Part shown: positions 10,861 through 21,724 of the stretch, in pieces
Position numbering within the stretch: the stretch's first letter is position 1
Layout: the number at the start of each line of letters is the position of its first letter
NCBI GenBank assembly: GCA_958510825.1
Contig: OY294047.1
Span: forward strand, 47,103,365 to 47,167,364
Source: Brachypterus glaber
Taxonomy: Eukaryota; Arthropoda; Insecta; Coleoptera; Kateretidae
Direction of reading: 5' to 3'
Length of the DNA: 64,000 nucleotides
Position numbers and translations under genes: made by a program
The notes under the pieces: generated by a model
Told to the model about the DNA's origin: nothing
The model's input: the letters and a program-made list of their open reading frames with translations, nothing else
The model's database searches: none

Positions 10861-11751
10861 ACTCAACCTTATCGTCGCACTTAAAAATATATATTTTTTG
10901 AGACGCCCCTACCTGTTCTAAAATATTTTAAATTAATGGGTACCAAATTTTAAGACGCATTGAGTCCAAAAAAAGAAGCAGCATTATGTGCCCTAAGACA
11001 TATTTTTAAGGGTGTAAAATCCAAACGAACTAAAAATTTTTATAATATTAAATATTATTTTTTTTTCTTTAAAAACATATTTAAAAAATATATTTATTTT
11101 AAACATTTTTTGTTCCCTGCATTTATTCTTAGGACGTACCTTTTAGCTTTTACATATTTAAAAATATTTTTTGTCACCTTTTTTAGGCTTGATGCGGTAG
11201 GTTTTGGATAGAGCTATCGACCTCAATTTTAGGTCTTCAAATTAGTTCATTTTTAGACAATTTGGAAAAAATATACAAACATCAACAATATAGGACCAAC
11301 CTACTGTACATGTATATATTACAAGTTTTATTTTTGTATTTATTTTTATCTTATGCATATTCTACTAAATTTAAATTACATTTAAATTAAAATTGCTAAT
11401 TAAAATTTAAAATATGTTAAAATTAAAATGTTTCTCAACCTCGTATCTCCAAAAATTCTATTTTCGGTTTTTTCGATTAATCAGATCTGTTAATGATGAC
11501 TGATAAGTTATAGAAACACCTATTTTTATATTTTGCGACTCTTATAAGCTCATAATCACACGCATTTTGCGTGTTCTTATAGACCCATAAGAGGTCTGAA
11601 CTTTTTTTTCTTTTGGGTTGGCAACACACAAAAGCCTATCGCTTGACGTTTTTCGTACAAATGTCAACGTCTCTTTAAAGTTTAATTTTCTGCAAAATTT
11701 TGTGTTTAGGTTATTTTTTATTGTGTTAAAATTGTGGTTTGGTTACTTGAA
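10861..11751. other. no gene recognised
   Basis: Mostly AT-rich. The string ATAAGCTCATAATCACACGC at 11546 also occurs at 5968, so part of this is dispersed repeat. The GC-somewhat-higher stretch 11600-11750 could be a 5' leader for the following frame. Confidence 0.35.
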
Positions 11752-11952
11752 ATGAAAAAGAGAAGACCTGACTCTAAAATATATCAAAATGTCATTTGTT
11801 CTTGGAATTTTAAAAATGGCGAAAACTGTAATGCCAACCCGAAACAAAAATCCCTAAATCACGCATCAATTTGTGGAGACCCCCAGCACAAGCTTAAAGC
11901 TTATTTGGGGCTCTCCATGCATTTGTATAAAAACTCACCAATAAATAAATGA
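11752..11952 (+). CDS. hypothetical 66-residue Cys/His protein
   Basis: I do not recognise this gene. The first ATG gives a basic start (MKKRRPDSK), followed by C16, C26, H37, C41 and H46 in the context ICSWNF...NGENC...NHASICGDPQH. This spacing loosely resembles the Cys/His clusters of retroelement Gag-type or CCCH proteins, in which a C.W.N.G.C segment precedes an H.C..CG segment. The frame ends just before an AATAAATAAA run that could serve as a polyadenylation signal. It may equally be a chance frame. Confidence 0.3.
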   Translation: MKKRRPDSKIYQNVICSWNFKNGENCNANPKQKSLNHASICGDPQHKLKAYLGLSMHLYKNSPINK

Positions 11953-12239
11953 ATAAATAAAATTTAAATGTAAGATTCTAAAATTTTAGAGCAAAATAGA
12001 AAAAAGCACTCGTTTCATATCACGTTTTTAGCTCACTAGTACTTGTGCGCTAAAAACGTACTAGTACTTTAATATACTATTATTGTTTCAGTTCAAAGTA
12101 ACTTATTAACTTACTAGCCGCTAAGCCCAAAAAGTTCAAATTTAGAAAAATATTAATGGTGGTGCCTTCGCCTTTTGTAAATGAATTTATTATTATTTTT
12201 TTTTTGTTCCACAGTCCTTCCCTTAAAATTAAATTAAGC

Positions 12240-12436
12240 TCTCAGCTGGGATCATTGTTAAATACGTTCTACTGTACAAGTAAAGCAAAACCGTGATAAC
12301 ATTAATATGTTTTAAGCCTCCAGTTACGAGACACGGTTTTCTTAATACCGTAAGCGTGACATAATTTTGGGACACTTTTGCGTCACATAATTTTGGGAGT
12401 CTTTTGCGTCACATAATTTTGGGACACTTTTTCATA
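12240..12436 (+). repeat. repeat with tandem GCGTCACATAATTTTGGG units
   Basis: The stretch beginning CGTTCTACTGTACAAGTAAA recurs at 47829. From 12351 a unit of about 27 bp (GTCACATAATTTTGGGA plus CACTTTTGC) is repeated three times. The 47.8-kb copy has a different arrangement of the same units. Confidence 0.65.
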
Positions 12437-12466
12437 ATGGTTCCAGCCCCCTATCCCCCCGTGTAA

Positions 12467-12706
12467 GGGAACGTTCAAGTGTTACGTAACGCAAATTGTA
12501 CCAAAATTCATACATTTCATACCCCATTTCTCGCGTTATTAAAAGCTTTAGAGATTTCATGTTTTGGCTACCCTCCCCAAACAAGGGGTGTGATAGGGGG
12601 GGTAGCCAAAATATAAGATCTCTACAGCCTTTAATAACGCGGGAACCGGGGTATGAAGTGTATGAATTTTGGTACAATTTGCGTTACGTAATACTTGATC
12701 GTTCCC
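12467..12706. mobile_element. 240-bp PIF/Harbinger-type palindromic MITE (copy 1)
   Basis: Starts GGGAACGTTCAAGTGTTACG, ends GATCGTTCCC, and is flanked by a TAA duplication at 12464-12466 and 12707-12709. The whole element is a foldback around GGGGTGTGATAGGGGGGG. A 3-bp TWA target duplication with GGG termini is the PIF/Harbinger pattern. Copy 2 is at 44757-44995. Open frames across it run in both directions and are artefacts of the palindrome. Confidence 0.85.
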
Positions 12707-12709
12707 TAA

Positions 12710-13447
12710 TACATACTAATCTTAAAAAGAATTTTGGGGTTTCAAACTTTTCTCAACAGACCCCAGCTTCTGACGTGCGTGCCAAGTTTCAGATTTGCAG
12801 CTATTTGGCAAAGAAAAGACTTCTGGAAGGATAGACAGACAGACAGAGATACACCTTATTGATTTTATAATATAGATTGGAATAATTAATTGGAGTTTGC
12901 GTAAGTTATCAGAGTTGATTAGTGCAAGGAATCGAAGATTGATTCTTTTTTGAAAATACGCGGTTAAGAGGTTAACACCACGATATGCAATTTATAATAC
13001 AAAATTTACAACCTATATTTTTTTAATAAAACCAATTGTTTTCGATATAGAACGACATAAAAAGCAAAAATAATTAAGGTTTATAATTGGTAATAATAAA
13101 ATAAATAAAAATACCGGTATAAAATATTTCCCTGGTATATCATTTTTACGACATGTCCATCCGGAAAAGCTATTATAAGCTTAGCCATTATCCGGAGAAA
13201 CATGGCGTGACGTGACGAGCTCGTAAAAAGATCATCGGTGGTCGACGAGCCAGCTAAGCTAGTGCAAGTTTCGGTGTCCCTTGAGAATCACTAGATCACT
13301 AGAATGGACTAAAAATGTTTAAAATTTATTTTAGGGGCTCGTTGATTAAAAAATTGACACAAGTTTTGAAAAATATAAAAATTTTAGATTTACCCAGACA
13401 TTCGTAATCATAGTTTTTTAGTCTTAAAATCGCCCCTTTAATTTATA
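12710..13447. other. no gene recognised
   Basis: Begins with a dispersed-repeat end (TAGACAGACAGACAGAGAT at 12832) of a type common in insect genomes. The rest is unassigned; 13200-13270 is slightly GC-richer (GTGACGTGACGAGCTCG). Confidence 0.35.
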
Positions 13448-14299
13448 CAGTGCATGCATTAAGTCTGGAATTACCCGAATAACTTTTTAGTTACAAGTAA
13501 AATACAAAAATCCTCAGACAGTTCGATTTATATTTTTAATTCTGCAAATTTTAGTCTAAAAAAAGTAATCAAAATTGGCACCCCCTTGCACCCTCACCCC
13601 CCAACTTTTTTTTTCAAATAGCAACCTAGCCCTTGTGATACATCATTGGAAAGATAATTTAATAAGCTTTCCAACAGTGTATGATAAAGCCTAATTTGTT
13701 AAAGGGTCTATGAAAAAACGCATGTTTTATTTAAACATTGTTTGTGTGAAATATTACGCATAATATGGTAATTGTTGCCCTATTTCCTACTTTCCACCTT
13801 CCTGAGAATCTAAATAAGGTTGTTTTAAACTTATTGTAATATTTTATACCCTGTTGAAAAATGCAATTTTTTTTCTTTTTATTGACCAATTTTATGTTTA
13901 CTATTTAATCGATTTTAATCCCGTTTTTTTACTGTCCACTGTCAAAGAGCTGAAGGACATCAATTTGAACATTTATAGTGAACTAAAGTTATACTTTACA
14001 TGTCTTTATAATAAACTAAATTGTGCATTTTATCATTAGCCCTTTACCAAATTAGGCTTTATTATACACCGTTGGAAAGCTTATTAAATTACCTTTCCAA
14101 CGAAGTGTCACAAGGGGTAGGTTGCTATTTAAAAAAACAAAGTTGGGGGGTGAGGGTGCAAGAGGGTGCAAATTTTAATAACTTTTATTACACCATAATT
14201 TGCAAAATTAAAAATAAAAATCGACCTATCCGAGGGTTTTTGTGTTTTACTTGTAACTAAAAAGTTAATCGGGTGATTCCAGACTTAATGCACGCACTG
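13448..14299. mobile_element. 852-bp palindromic TA-flanked MITE (copy 1)
   Basis: Terminal CAGTGCATGCATTAAGTCTG is answered by CAGACTTAATGCACGCACTG, with TA on each side. The arms continue inward (GGTGAGGGTGCAAG, AACAAATTAGGCTTTATCAT). The copy at 50666-51517 has exactly the same length. Frames of 61 and 79 codons inside it are repeated in both copies but resemble no protein. Confidence 0.85.
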
Positions 14300-14424
14300 T
14301 ATGATCTGAAAACCACTTTACACAAATTTCAGTTAAATTAGCCTACTAAGGGAAATATGAGGGAATATCTAATGCGTGGTGTTATTATCACAATCCTCAT
14401 TTATTGATAAAAAATACGAAAATA

Positions 14425-15325
14425 GAGGAAAGTCGCCTAATTTCGGATACCATTTACAATGTATTCAATATTTAATACTCGGTATTACTTTTTGATATTT
14501 TTTTTATATAACCAGATACAACTTATTATAGCGAACCATGATTTATTATAAAAGCAATTTTATTACAGTTTATTTTTTCCAAAAAACACTGTTAAAAAAA
14601 ATCAGCGCATTTTTGTGCATTTGAAAAAGGGCTCCTAATTTCGGACATATCCGAAAAATTTTTTTCAAGAGTAGATCTGGATCCCATTGCTTATGTTTCT
14701 TGTTATTCCTTCACATTTAAGACGTAATTTAATCATTAAGCGATTTTCTACGAAATACTATAGGAACTATAATTTTAGATTCCCAATTTCGAATATCTTA
14801 GTATCTTAGGTAATTTTCGTTTTTTCAAAATTGTTTCTTAGTTTGTTGTATCATTATAAAAAAAATAATTAATGGTTGGTTATCCTGAATAATAATTACC
14901 TTGCGGATATCCGAAATTGGGAATCAAATGCACAAAAATGGTCTATCCGAAATTAGGCAACTTTCTGCTTTTTAGATTAGAAATTTGTAGAATGTTTACG
15001 TTTTCAAATTGCTTAATTATGAATAGTGGATCAACTTAACTAACATCATAACTTACCGAAGACAGAATCACGAACTTTTATAACGATTATTTATAAAATA
15101 AACAAGCATAATAATGCAACTGAGCACAAAACTGCCATTTGCAATATAAACGATTTGTGCTGCCATTTAAAGGGGAGAAGATCTACCGTTATCATATTAC
15201 AGGACGGATTTAGTTTGACTTTTGGCTTCACATAAAAGTAGGTTTCTGTTTACCTTTGCAGACAGTAACCTAAAAACACTACTATCCGAAATTTGGAAAC
15301 CATCCGAAATTAGGCGCATTTCCTC
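14425..15325. mobile_element. 901-bp TA-flanked element, GAGGAAA...CGCCTAATTTCGGAT ends
   Basis: Inverted ends GAGGAAAGTCGCCTAATTTC and GAAATTAGGCGCATTTCCTC with TA duplications. The string TCCGAAATT occurs many times near both ends. A 3' fragment of the same family is at 56932-57113. No coding frame. Confidence 0.8.
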
Positions 15326-15413
15326 TACTAATTTTTTAAGTAGCCTATTAGCTGCTGGCTTGAATGGAAAATGAGACTAACAAACAATAATATTATTTTG
15401 TTTTATTGCATGT

Positions 15414-15675
15414 TTAACCTCGTACTATTCTACTTAATTAAGCATCCCCTAAGTCCAGAACTTGTGTGGGCTAGTAGTAGAGGGAACCACCGGCTTATAC
15501 TGACTTTCGAACCAGTTTCTAGGGAGTGTCCGCTTCACTTATCGCCTTCGCAAAATTTTAATTATTAATTAACTGAAAAGGGCAAATCGGCGCCAGTGAG
15601 AATCGAACTCACGCTAGTTGGCTAGTAGACTTGCCATGTACAGACGCGGTAGACCACTACACCAATCCTCCCATA
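15414..15675 (-). mobile_element. tRNA-derived SINE (copy 2)
   Basis: Reading the minus strand, GGTGTAGTGGTC (A box) lies near the 15665 end and GAGTTCGATTCTC (B box) about 60 bp inside, followed by CACTGGCGCCGATTTGCC and the body shared with 5026 and 21433. It ends at AGTACGAGGTTAAAC. This copy has the best B box of the three. Confidence 0.85.
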
Positions 15676-15679
15676 TTAC

Positions 15680-16660
15680 TCAGTCCTTATTTTTGTTTTC
15701 TCAATTTTTAATTTACTGAATTTTGGACAAAATAAAAAATCAGATATACGTTAAAAACAATAAATCGTCTAAGGTTTGACGGATATTTACTGTCCGTTTT
15801 CTTAGGGTATAACTCACTATAGTATATTATAATAAAAACTGATTGTTAAATTTACTCTGAGACAAAGTAAGTGCGGTGGAACATAAACATATTTACCTTA
15901 TTCACAGCGCCTGCGCTAGAATAATGTTATACAGTAGTTTCGAATTTTCAAAAATTTTCAATAATCGTCCTAGGAAAAAATTCTTGGATATAAATTTGTT
16001 TCATGAAAAAAATAAGAAATGTTTGTTTTTTTGTCCGTCTGTCCGTCTGATGTCTCGATTTTAGTAGACACGATAACTCAAAAACGAATAATCCAATCGA
16101 ATTGAAATTTTTAGGAAAAATCAAGTTCTATGAGGGAAGATTCCTGTTGTTTTTGAAAGTAATCCCCCCAAAAACGAAAAAGTTATTGGAGGTTAAAGTT
16201 CTAAAAAAATTGAAAAAAGTCGAAAGAAAATTCCCATTAACGTAACTTTTTTAGGAAAAAATACTTTCATTATAAGGATCAATTCTACCAATTTTAAAAG
16301 AAATCCCCCCAAAAACCAAAAAGTTATAGGAAGTTAAACTTTTAAAAAAATTAAAAAAATAACTATCATTTCATTTTTTTTCTTTAATTTTTTTCGGTTT
16401 TCGCAGAAAGAATATTAAAAAAAAATTAAAACATTTTGAATTTTTTTAATTGAAAAATTCACACTTCATTATTATTATGTCATTCAACCAATCCAGTCAC
16501 GAATCGGGTACATTTTTCAGCGAATCACCTATTTTTAAATCGAAAAAATCCCTGGTACTGAGGATTTTTTCCGTTACTATGTATTTTAGTTGCCGGTAAC
16601 CAAGAAAATAATATTTGAACAATATCACAGCACCCATGAAAAGTACTGTCAAATTAGTTT
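15680..16660. repeat. dispersed repeat with GTCCGTCTGTCCGTC and a degenerate tandem
   Basis: The stretch around 16032 (TGTCCGTCTGTCCGTC, then ACGATAACTCAAAAACG) is of a widespread insect repeat type. The block AATCCCCCCAAAAACGAAAA at 16162 recurs with changes at about 16303, giving two degenerate units of roughly 140 bp. The last 100 bp before the recombinase frame may hold its promoter, but I see no clear TATA element. Confidence 0.4.
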
Positions 16661-16702
16661 GTGAATAAGTCATTTGCGCGTCTTCATAGTAAACTTTTAA
16701 AA

Positions 16703-17926
16703 ATGGGCGATAGATTTGCTAGTATTTCTGAAGAAAATGTGGAAATAATTTTAAAATCAGCTGTGCCGGTTAACACTGTGAGGACGAAAAATTCCATATG
16801 GAAGCAGTTTACTGAATTTTGCGAGGAAAAAGGTTATTTATTGGACAGCACAACCACAATCGATGAAATAGCATCAGTATTAAAAATATGGGCTATAAAT
16901 ATGAGGAAAGTTAACGGGGAAGAATACAAAGAGTGTTCCGTAAAAACAATATGGAATACGACGGCAAAAATTTTACAGGAAAAATATTTTACCGAATACC
17001 AAAGAAGCTTTAATCCTTTTATAGATGTAGAGTTTTCGAACGCTAGAATGGCTAAAAACGCAATTAGAAAGCAACTCCAATCAAACCCAGCGAAAAGAAA
17101 ATTAAGTGCATCTGCTCTGGAGGTGGACGAGTACCATTTAATGATTAACGCAAATGATGAAAATACTCCTAGTGGACTCCAGATGAAATTTTTTCACATC
17201 GCGTCTGTTGAATTAGCTTGGCGCGGCGGCGAAGGTGTAAATTGTTTATTGGGGCATTTTCAAGAAGGAATGAAAAATAACGGTGAGAAATCTGGAAGAA
17301 TTATTTACAATCCGGTATTTACGAAAACTTGTCAAGGAGGAGATCAAAAATGTAGTGACAATAAATGGCTTACACCAAATACCCAGAATGCTGATAAATG
17401 TCCTGTTCGATTATATAAAAAACTGGTAGAAAAACGGAATAAAAATATAATTACTAATCGATTTTTTTTAACTGCGAATCCTAACTGGAAAGAAACCGGA
17501 ATATGGTACAAGAATAGCCCAGTTGGAAAAAATACTTTTTCTAAGTGGAATAAAATATCTGCGAAAAAGGCTGGATTGGACACAAAAAAGAGAAAAATTA
17601 CAAATCATTCTAGTCGCGCCACAGTCATTTCAAATATGGTTAGGCAAGGAGTACAAGAGCAAGAATTAATAAAAATTAGTGGCCACTCAAGTTCCTCATC
17701 TATAAAGCCATATTTACAACTAAATGAAGAACATCATACCACCATATTAGATAAAGTTCGTTCATCTAATATAGAATCTAATTTAGCACCTTTGGTACAA
17801 GACAAGAATTTAGCAAAAGATAGGGCAACAACAACCATTAGTTCATCTTCAAGCATTATTGCACCAAATACAAAACAAGGACTAAAATTTGAAAATTGTG
17901 TGTTTCACAATTGTACTTTTAATTAG
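16703..17926 (+). CDS. Crypton-type tyrosine recombinase
   Basis: A 407-residue protein that would cut and rejoin DNA through a phosphotyrosine intermediate. The N-terminal 120 residues are helical with an IWKQFTEFC segment, matching the SAM-like core-binding domain. The C-terminal catalytic domain has Arg174 (LAWRGGEG), His302 and Arg305 (NHSSRAT), His328 (SGHSS) and nucleophile Tyr337 (KPYLQ). Spacing H-3-R-23-H-9-Y is almost exactly that of lambda integrase. The CPVRLY and WYKNSPVG segments match the Crypton-derived DUF3504 domain of ZMYM/QRICH1-like proteins, and the tail ends in a CVFHNCTFN motif. I start at the first ATG; an upstream GTG is closed by a stop at 16655. Intronless and unbroken, so either a recent Crypton or a domesticated copy. 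An ATTAAA signal is at 17990. Confidence 0.88.
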   Translation: MGDRFASISEENVEIILKSAVPVNTVRTKNSIWKQFTEFCEEKGYLLDSTTTIDEIASVLKIWAINMRKVNGEEYKECSVKTIWNTTAKILQEKYFTEYQRSFNPFIDVEFSNARMAKNAIRKQLQSNPAKRKLSASALEVDEYHLMINANDENTPSGLQMKFFHIASVELAWRGGEGVNCLLGHFQEGMKNNGEKSGRIIYNPVFTKTCQGGDQKCSDNKWLTPNTQNADKCPVRLYKKLVEKRNKNIITNRFFLTANPNWKETGIWYKNSPVGKNTFSKWNKISAKKAGLDTKKRKITNHSSRATVISNMVRQGVQEQELIKISGHSSSSSIKPYLQLNEEHHTTILDKVRSSNIESNLAPLVQDKNLAKDRATTTISSSSSIIAPNTKQGLKFENCVFHNCTFN

Positions 17927-18039
17927 CTTAATATAATATATTATAAAGAAACGTTTTAAAAATTGTTCTTGTGGTTATTTTCATTTTTAATTAAAGTTTA
18001 TAATTTTGTTTATTTGAATTGTGAATTTTTCTTAACAAA

Positions 18040-18210
18040 TACAACGCAACCTCATGTTTTTTTCGTCTAAGTTTGCTGTTTGTACTTACGAAAACCTTTT
18101 TGCTTATCAAGCACTCGACCCAGCGAATGCATTCACTGTGTCTCGTGCGTTGCTAAGCAAAAAAGCTTTCGTAAATACAAACAACAAAATTAGCCGAAAA
18201 AATCCCTCGG
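18040..18210. repeat. GC-cored hairpin downstream of the recombinase
   Basis: Arms TTTCGTCTAAGTTTG...CAAAATTAGCCGAAAAA and AAAACCTTTTTGCTTA...TAAGCAAAAAAGCTTT enclose a GC-richer middle (CACTCGACCCAGCGAATGC...TCTCGTGCG). It could be the 3' part of the Crypton or an independent element of the hairpin class. Confidence 0.6.
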
Positions 18211-18234
18211 TCTTGTTATATTAACTATGAAAAA

Positions 18235-18380
18235 ATGATCTGTTTAAAAAAAAATTATTTTTTTAATTTTTTTTATTAATTTTATTTGGCAAAATGCAAT
18301 ATAACATTTACTGTGAATAATATATAATGGAATACGTAGCGTTATATATCTTCACGGCTCGTTTTGTATATATATTATCC
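18235..18380 (+). repeat. dispersed repeat ending CTTCACGGCT
   Basis: GGCAAAATGCAATATAACAT...TATATCTTCACGGCTC matches 40370-40442 on the same strand and 5745-5830 inverted. No coding capacity. Confidence 0.6.
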
Positions 18381-18712
18381 TTCCAGACTGCAAAATACTA
18401 AAAGTTCCAGTCTATTTTATTCCTAGCTATCTCTCGAGACTCATAACCATCCAGAGGCACTTGGCGCAAAACGGACATCGTGACCATCAGGATCCTTTCT
18501 TGCTGTGTCTTCAAAGTAATTTGTTTGTAGGTGGTTAGCCGCCACCAATGAGCTTGGGTCGTCATACTACATATACACAAAGAAAGATTACCTTAATTTA
18601 AATGAATAAATAAAACTTCAAATCAAGAAACTTACATATCTGTCGTTAAAATCAAATGGACAGGAAACAGTGAATAGTACCATTTCATCCTTTTTTGGGA
18701 TCATCAGCACAA

Positions 18713-18854
18713 GATGACGTCCCCGACGTACTATCGACGTCAGTTTTAGGTCATATTCGTGACGTCATACATACGTAGCATATAAGACGTCGACAAGACG
18801 TCAGTTTTTGGTTAAATCTTGACGTCATCAAAATTGTACGTCGCTGGGACGTCA
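18713..18854. promoter_or_regulatory. cluster of GACGTC / CRE-like palindromes
   Basis: Ten ACGT cores fall within 142 bp, seven of them as GACGTC and two as the full TGACGTCA palindrome that CREB/ATF-type bZIP factors bind. The sites sit in two imperfect tandem units of about 65 bp (GACGTCAGTTTTAGG... and GACGTCAGTTTTTGG...). Whether it regulates anything is unknown; no gene starts nearby, so it could equally be a satellite fragment. Confidence 0.5.
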
Positions 18855-18904
18855 ATTTAATGCTGAGGTTATAGATGGCGCCATATATTGTTCTCTACCA
18901 CTAA

Positions 18905-19586
18905 ACCAGATGAACAGTTGCAAGCACCTTGTCAAAACAACGGCACTAGGCACTAATTTGAAACGTTATGAAAAGGGAAGTTGTGTGATCACGTGAATAG
19001 GCAACCATTAATACACCTGCAAATTTCTTAAAGTTTGAAAGTCTGTATCTTCAAAACGTTATATTCTAGCACAAAAACTGTATATAACATAGGGCTTAAA
19101 AACAGCCTTCATTTGAAGTAAAAAAAAAAACATTTAATGTCTGTTTATAAATAAGTGAGATATGTTAAAAAAACGTTTTACTGCTTTAAACGCCAATATC
19201 TCGAAAACAATCTATTTTAGGAAAAAAAATTATAACATTTTTTGACCAATTATTTTTCATTTAATTAATAAAATACAATAATAATTGCCTTAATTATAAC
19301 CAAAAAACGCTAAAAATAGGTGTTTTATTCCATTCTTACCCCCTTACCCCCAATCGTTTACCCCCAAAATCTAATCAGCTCTTCGAAATTCGATAAGAAA
19401 CAATATGCAAAAAACAGCTTGTCGATATCTTATTTAGAAATGGAGTTATTGAGTTTACAGACAGACAGACTTTTTTTTGCTGAATTCGAAAGGTCTATAA
19501 CGTCGAGAAATGTGAAAAAACATGGTCAAAGATTTTAACTTTTCGGCGAAGTTGAAATCATCACTCTTAGTAGTACTAAGTCCAAA
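18905..19586 (+). repeat. 0.67-kb dispersed repeat family, copy 1
   Basis: Starts AGATGAACAGTTGCAAGCAC and ends near TTTTCGGCGAAGTTGAAATC. Internal marks are CGCCAATATCTCGAAAAC, TTACCCCCAATCGTTTACC and ACAGACAGACAG. Other copies are at 38623-39293 (same strand) and 30130-32942 (opposite strand, interrupted). There are no inverted ends. Confidence 0.75.
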
Positions 19587-19669
19587 CCAAAAGGCAAATA
19601 ATTTAAGAATTGCGTCTATAAAAATATACACTGCAAGTTTTTCGGTTAATAACCAAAAAAATATACATA

Positions 19670-20871
19670 GGGTAGGATCACCGATTTTAGCCACTGCACC
19701 GGTTTTAGCCAGTCAGAGTAGTTTTTTGGGTATAGCTAAGAAATAGGAGACTTTAGATCAAAATTATCGTTTAAATCCGATTTGAATCATAAAAGTTGGG
19801 ACAACAAATATGTTAAATAAGTTTTAACTGTAGCGAAATGAATACAGCGCCTATTTAAAATTTTGATTTTGAAAAAAATGTAATTTCTTATGAATTTTCT
19901 TAAGAAACCGCTAAAAAAAATATTTTAAATATCTAATTCAGGTAAAATTAAATTCGTAAAATATTTATATCAAGTTAAAGGTAAGTCATTAAACAGTTAC
20001 TTTAATAATATTTTAATACATATTTTGCAGAATTTATTCTTAAATTTGCATGGCGATAACTGGGACACTAATATGCTTCTCTTTCTAGCTATAGCCACAG
20101 AATTGGCTAAAACTGAAACCTAACTAGTACCAGTTATAGCCAATGTCAAAAAATATTAATATGTCAAAATCACTGTACAAATAATAAAGATTTTAGCGAA
20201 AACCACCTTTAAATATTAGCCAATAATACATTTAAATTAAAAAAGGAGGAGTATTATACAAAATATAGTAGAGAACGGGCCATCAAAATGACTCAAATGA
20301 TTCAAGACTGAAGCTGAAAACTAAACATGTCACAATGTGAAATTGTCATATACATATAAATATTTTTGTAAAACTTATAGTGTCGAATATGGTATAAACT
20401 ACCAGCTGGTTCAGATCCCAAAAAGACTCTTAACAAATAAATAAAAAATAAATAAAATTAATAAATATTTATAATTATCGGATAATTATCCAAGAAATGA
20501 TGTATGTAAGAAGAAATGTAATAAAAAACGAAATCATTTTAAATATTGATTAAGAAGTATATATTTTTAAAAAACTATAAATTTTAAATGTTCTAAAACT
20601 GTTACAAAAATATAAATAATTTATTTTTAACATCTTTTTAGTTTTTTTTTTAATGGTGGCTATATCTGGCGAATTTTTATGGCTAAAATCGGTGCTTGGG
20701 TGGCTAAAACTAGAGAATTGGTATTATTTTGTTTGTTTTTTATTTTATAACATATCAGCTGAAGTTATATTGTTTAAACATTTATTTTATAGCAGAGATA
20801 TATTGTAAGTTTCAGAAAAACCAAAACTTTTTTGTTTTTTCTTAAGGTGGCTATAACTGGGGTATCTACCC
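19670..20871. mobile_element. 1.2-kb TA-flanked element, GGGTAG ends
   Basis: Inverted ends GGGTAGGATCACCGATTTTA and TAACTGGGGTATCTACCC lie between TA dinucleotides. TTTTAGCCA and its variants recur near both ends and inside (for example at 20661-20700), giving repeated subterminal motifs. No coding frame. Confidence 0.65.
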
Positions 20872-21432
20872 TATATAAAAAAAATTATCTATCTGTTATT
20901 AAAATTAAATGGACAGGAAACAGTGAATTGTTATTTTTATTAAAATAATATTATCATCTTGGTACTAAAATAAAAAGATCTTCAAAGCTTCGTTAATGTA
21001 GTTATATTTATTTATTTATTTAATGGTTTATTAGTCATTCTGTTACCTTTTTCGAAATATTTTATAACTATTAATAAGAAAATATTATTTACTTAATTTA
21101 AGATTTGTTTTTTTCTGTGTGTAAATCCTAGATGAAATTGGGAAAAGGAAATGCACTCGAAAATACACAAACGTGGTCACACGAAGTTGGGCTTAAATAT
21201 TTAAGTAGCAAAACTTGAGTTTGCTCTTACTATATCTGAAGTATATTTGAAATTTTTTGGTAGAATTATTCATAAAAATTGAAAGATTTTCCGAGTTTCA
21301 TAAACGTGAAACTTGCATGGTGCAAGTATGTTTACAAAAATATTTCTACAAAAGTTAGGGCACTCAAATATAATGTAAATAATAAATAGTTCAGTCAAAT
21401 AATGAGAAATTTTACATTTTACATGTTTGTTT
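20872..21432. other. no gene recognised
   Basis: AT-rich; no partner in the window. The last bases lead into the SINE tail. Confidence 0.35.
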
Positions 21433-21680
21433 AACCTCGTACTATTCTACTTAATTAAGCATCCCCTAAGTCCAGGACTTGTGTGGGCTAGTAGTAGAGG
21501 GAACCACCGGCTTATACTGACTTTCGAACCAGTTTCTAGGGAGTGTCCGTTTCACTTATCGCCTTCGCCAAATTTCAATTATTAATTAACTGAAAAAGGC
21601 AAATCGGCGCCAGTGAGAATTGAACTCACTCCTAGTAGACTTGCTATGCATACGCGCTAGCCACTACGCTATGCCTCCCA
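21433..21680 (-). mobile_element. tRNA-derived SINE (copy 3)
   Basis: Minus-strand copy nearly identical in its body to 15414-15675. The A-box region reads GCGTAGTGGCTAGCGCG and the B box GAGTTCAATTCTC. It is about 10 bp shorter than copy 2 in the tRNA part. Confidence 0.85.
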
Positions 21681-21724
21681 TAAAATTCCTATGTTAAATT
21701 GCAATAAATTTACACCGGCTGATA

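Noticed and set aside
12432..12834. Overlapping frames on both strands with nearly the same N-terminal sequence
   Set aside because: They are the two arms of the Harbinger-type palindrome at 12467-12706 read in opposite directions.
13854..14039. 61-codon frame repeated identically at 50926-51111 on the other strand
   Set aside because: Both lie inside copies of the same 852-bp palindromic MITE. Identity reflects the shared element, and the protein resembles nothing known.
16661..16702. GTG start for the recombinase
   Set aside because: GTG initiation is not expected in an animal nuclear gene; the first ATG is at 16703 and domain content is unaffected.
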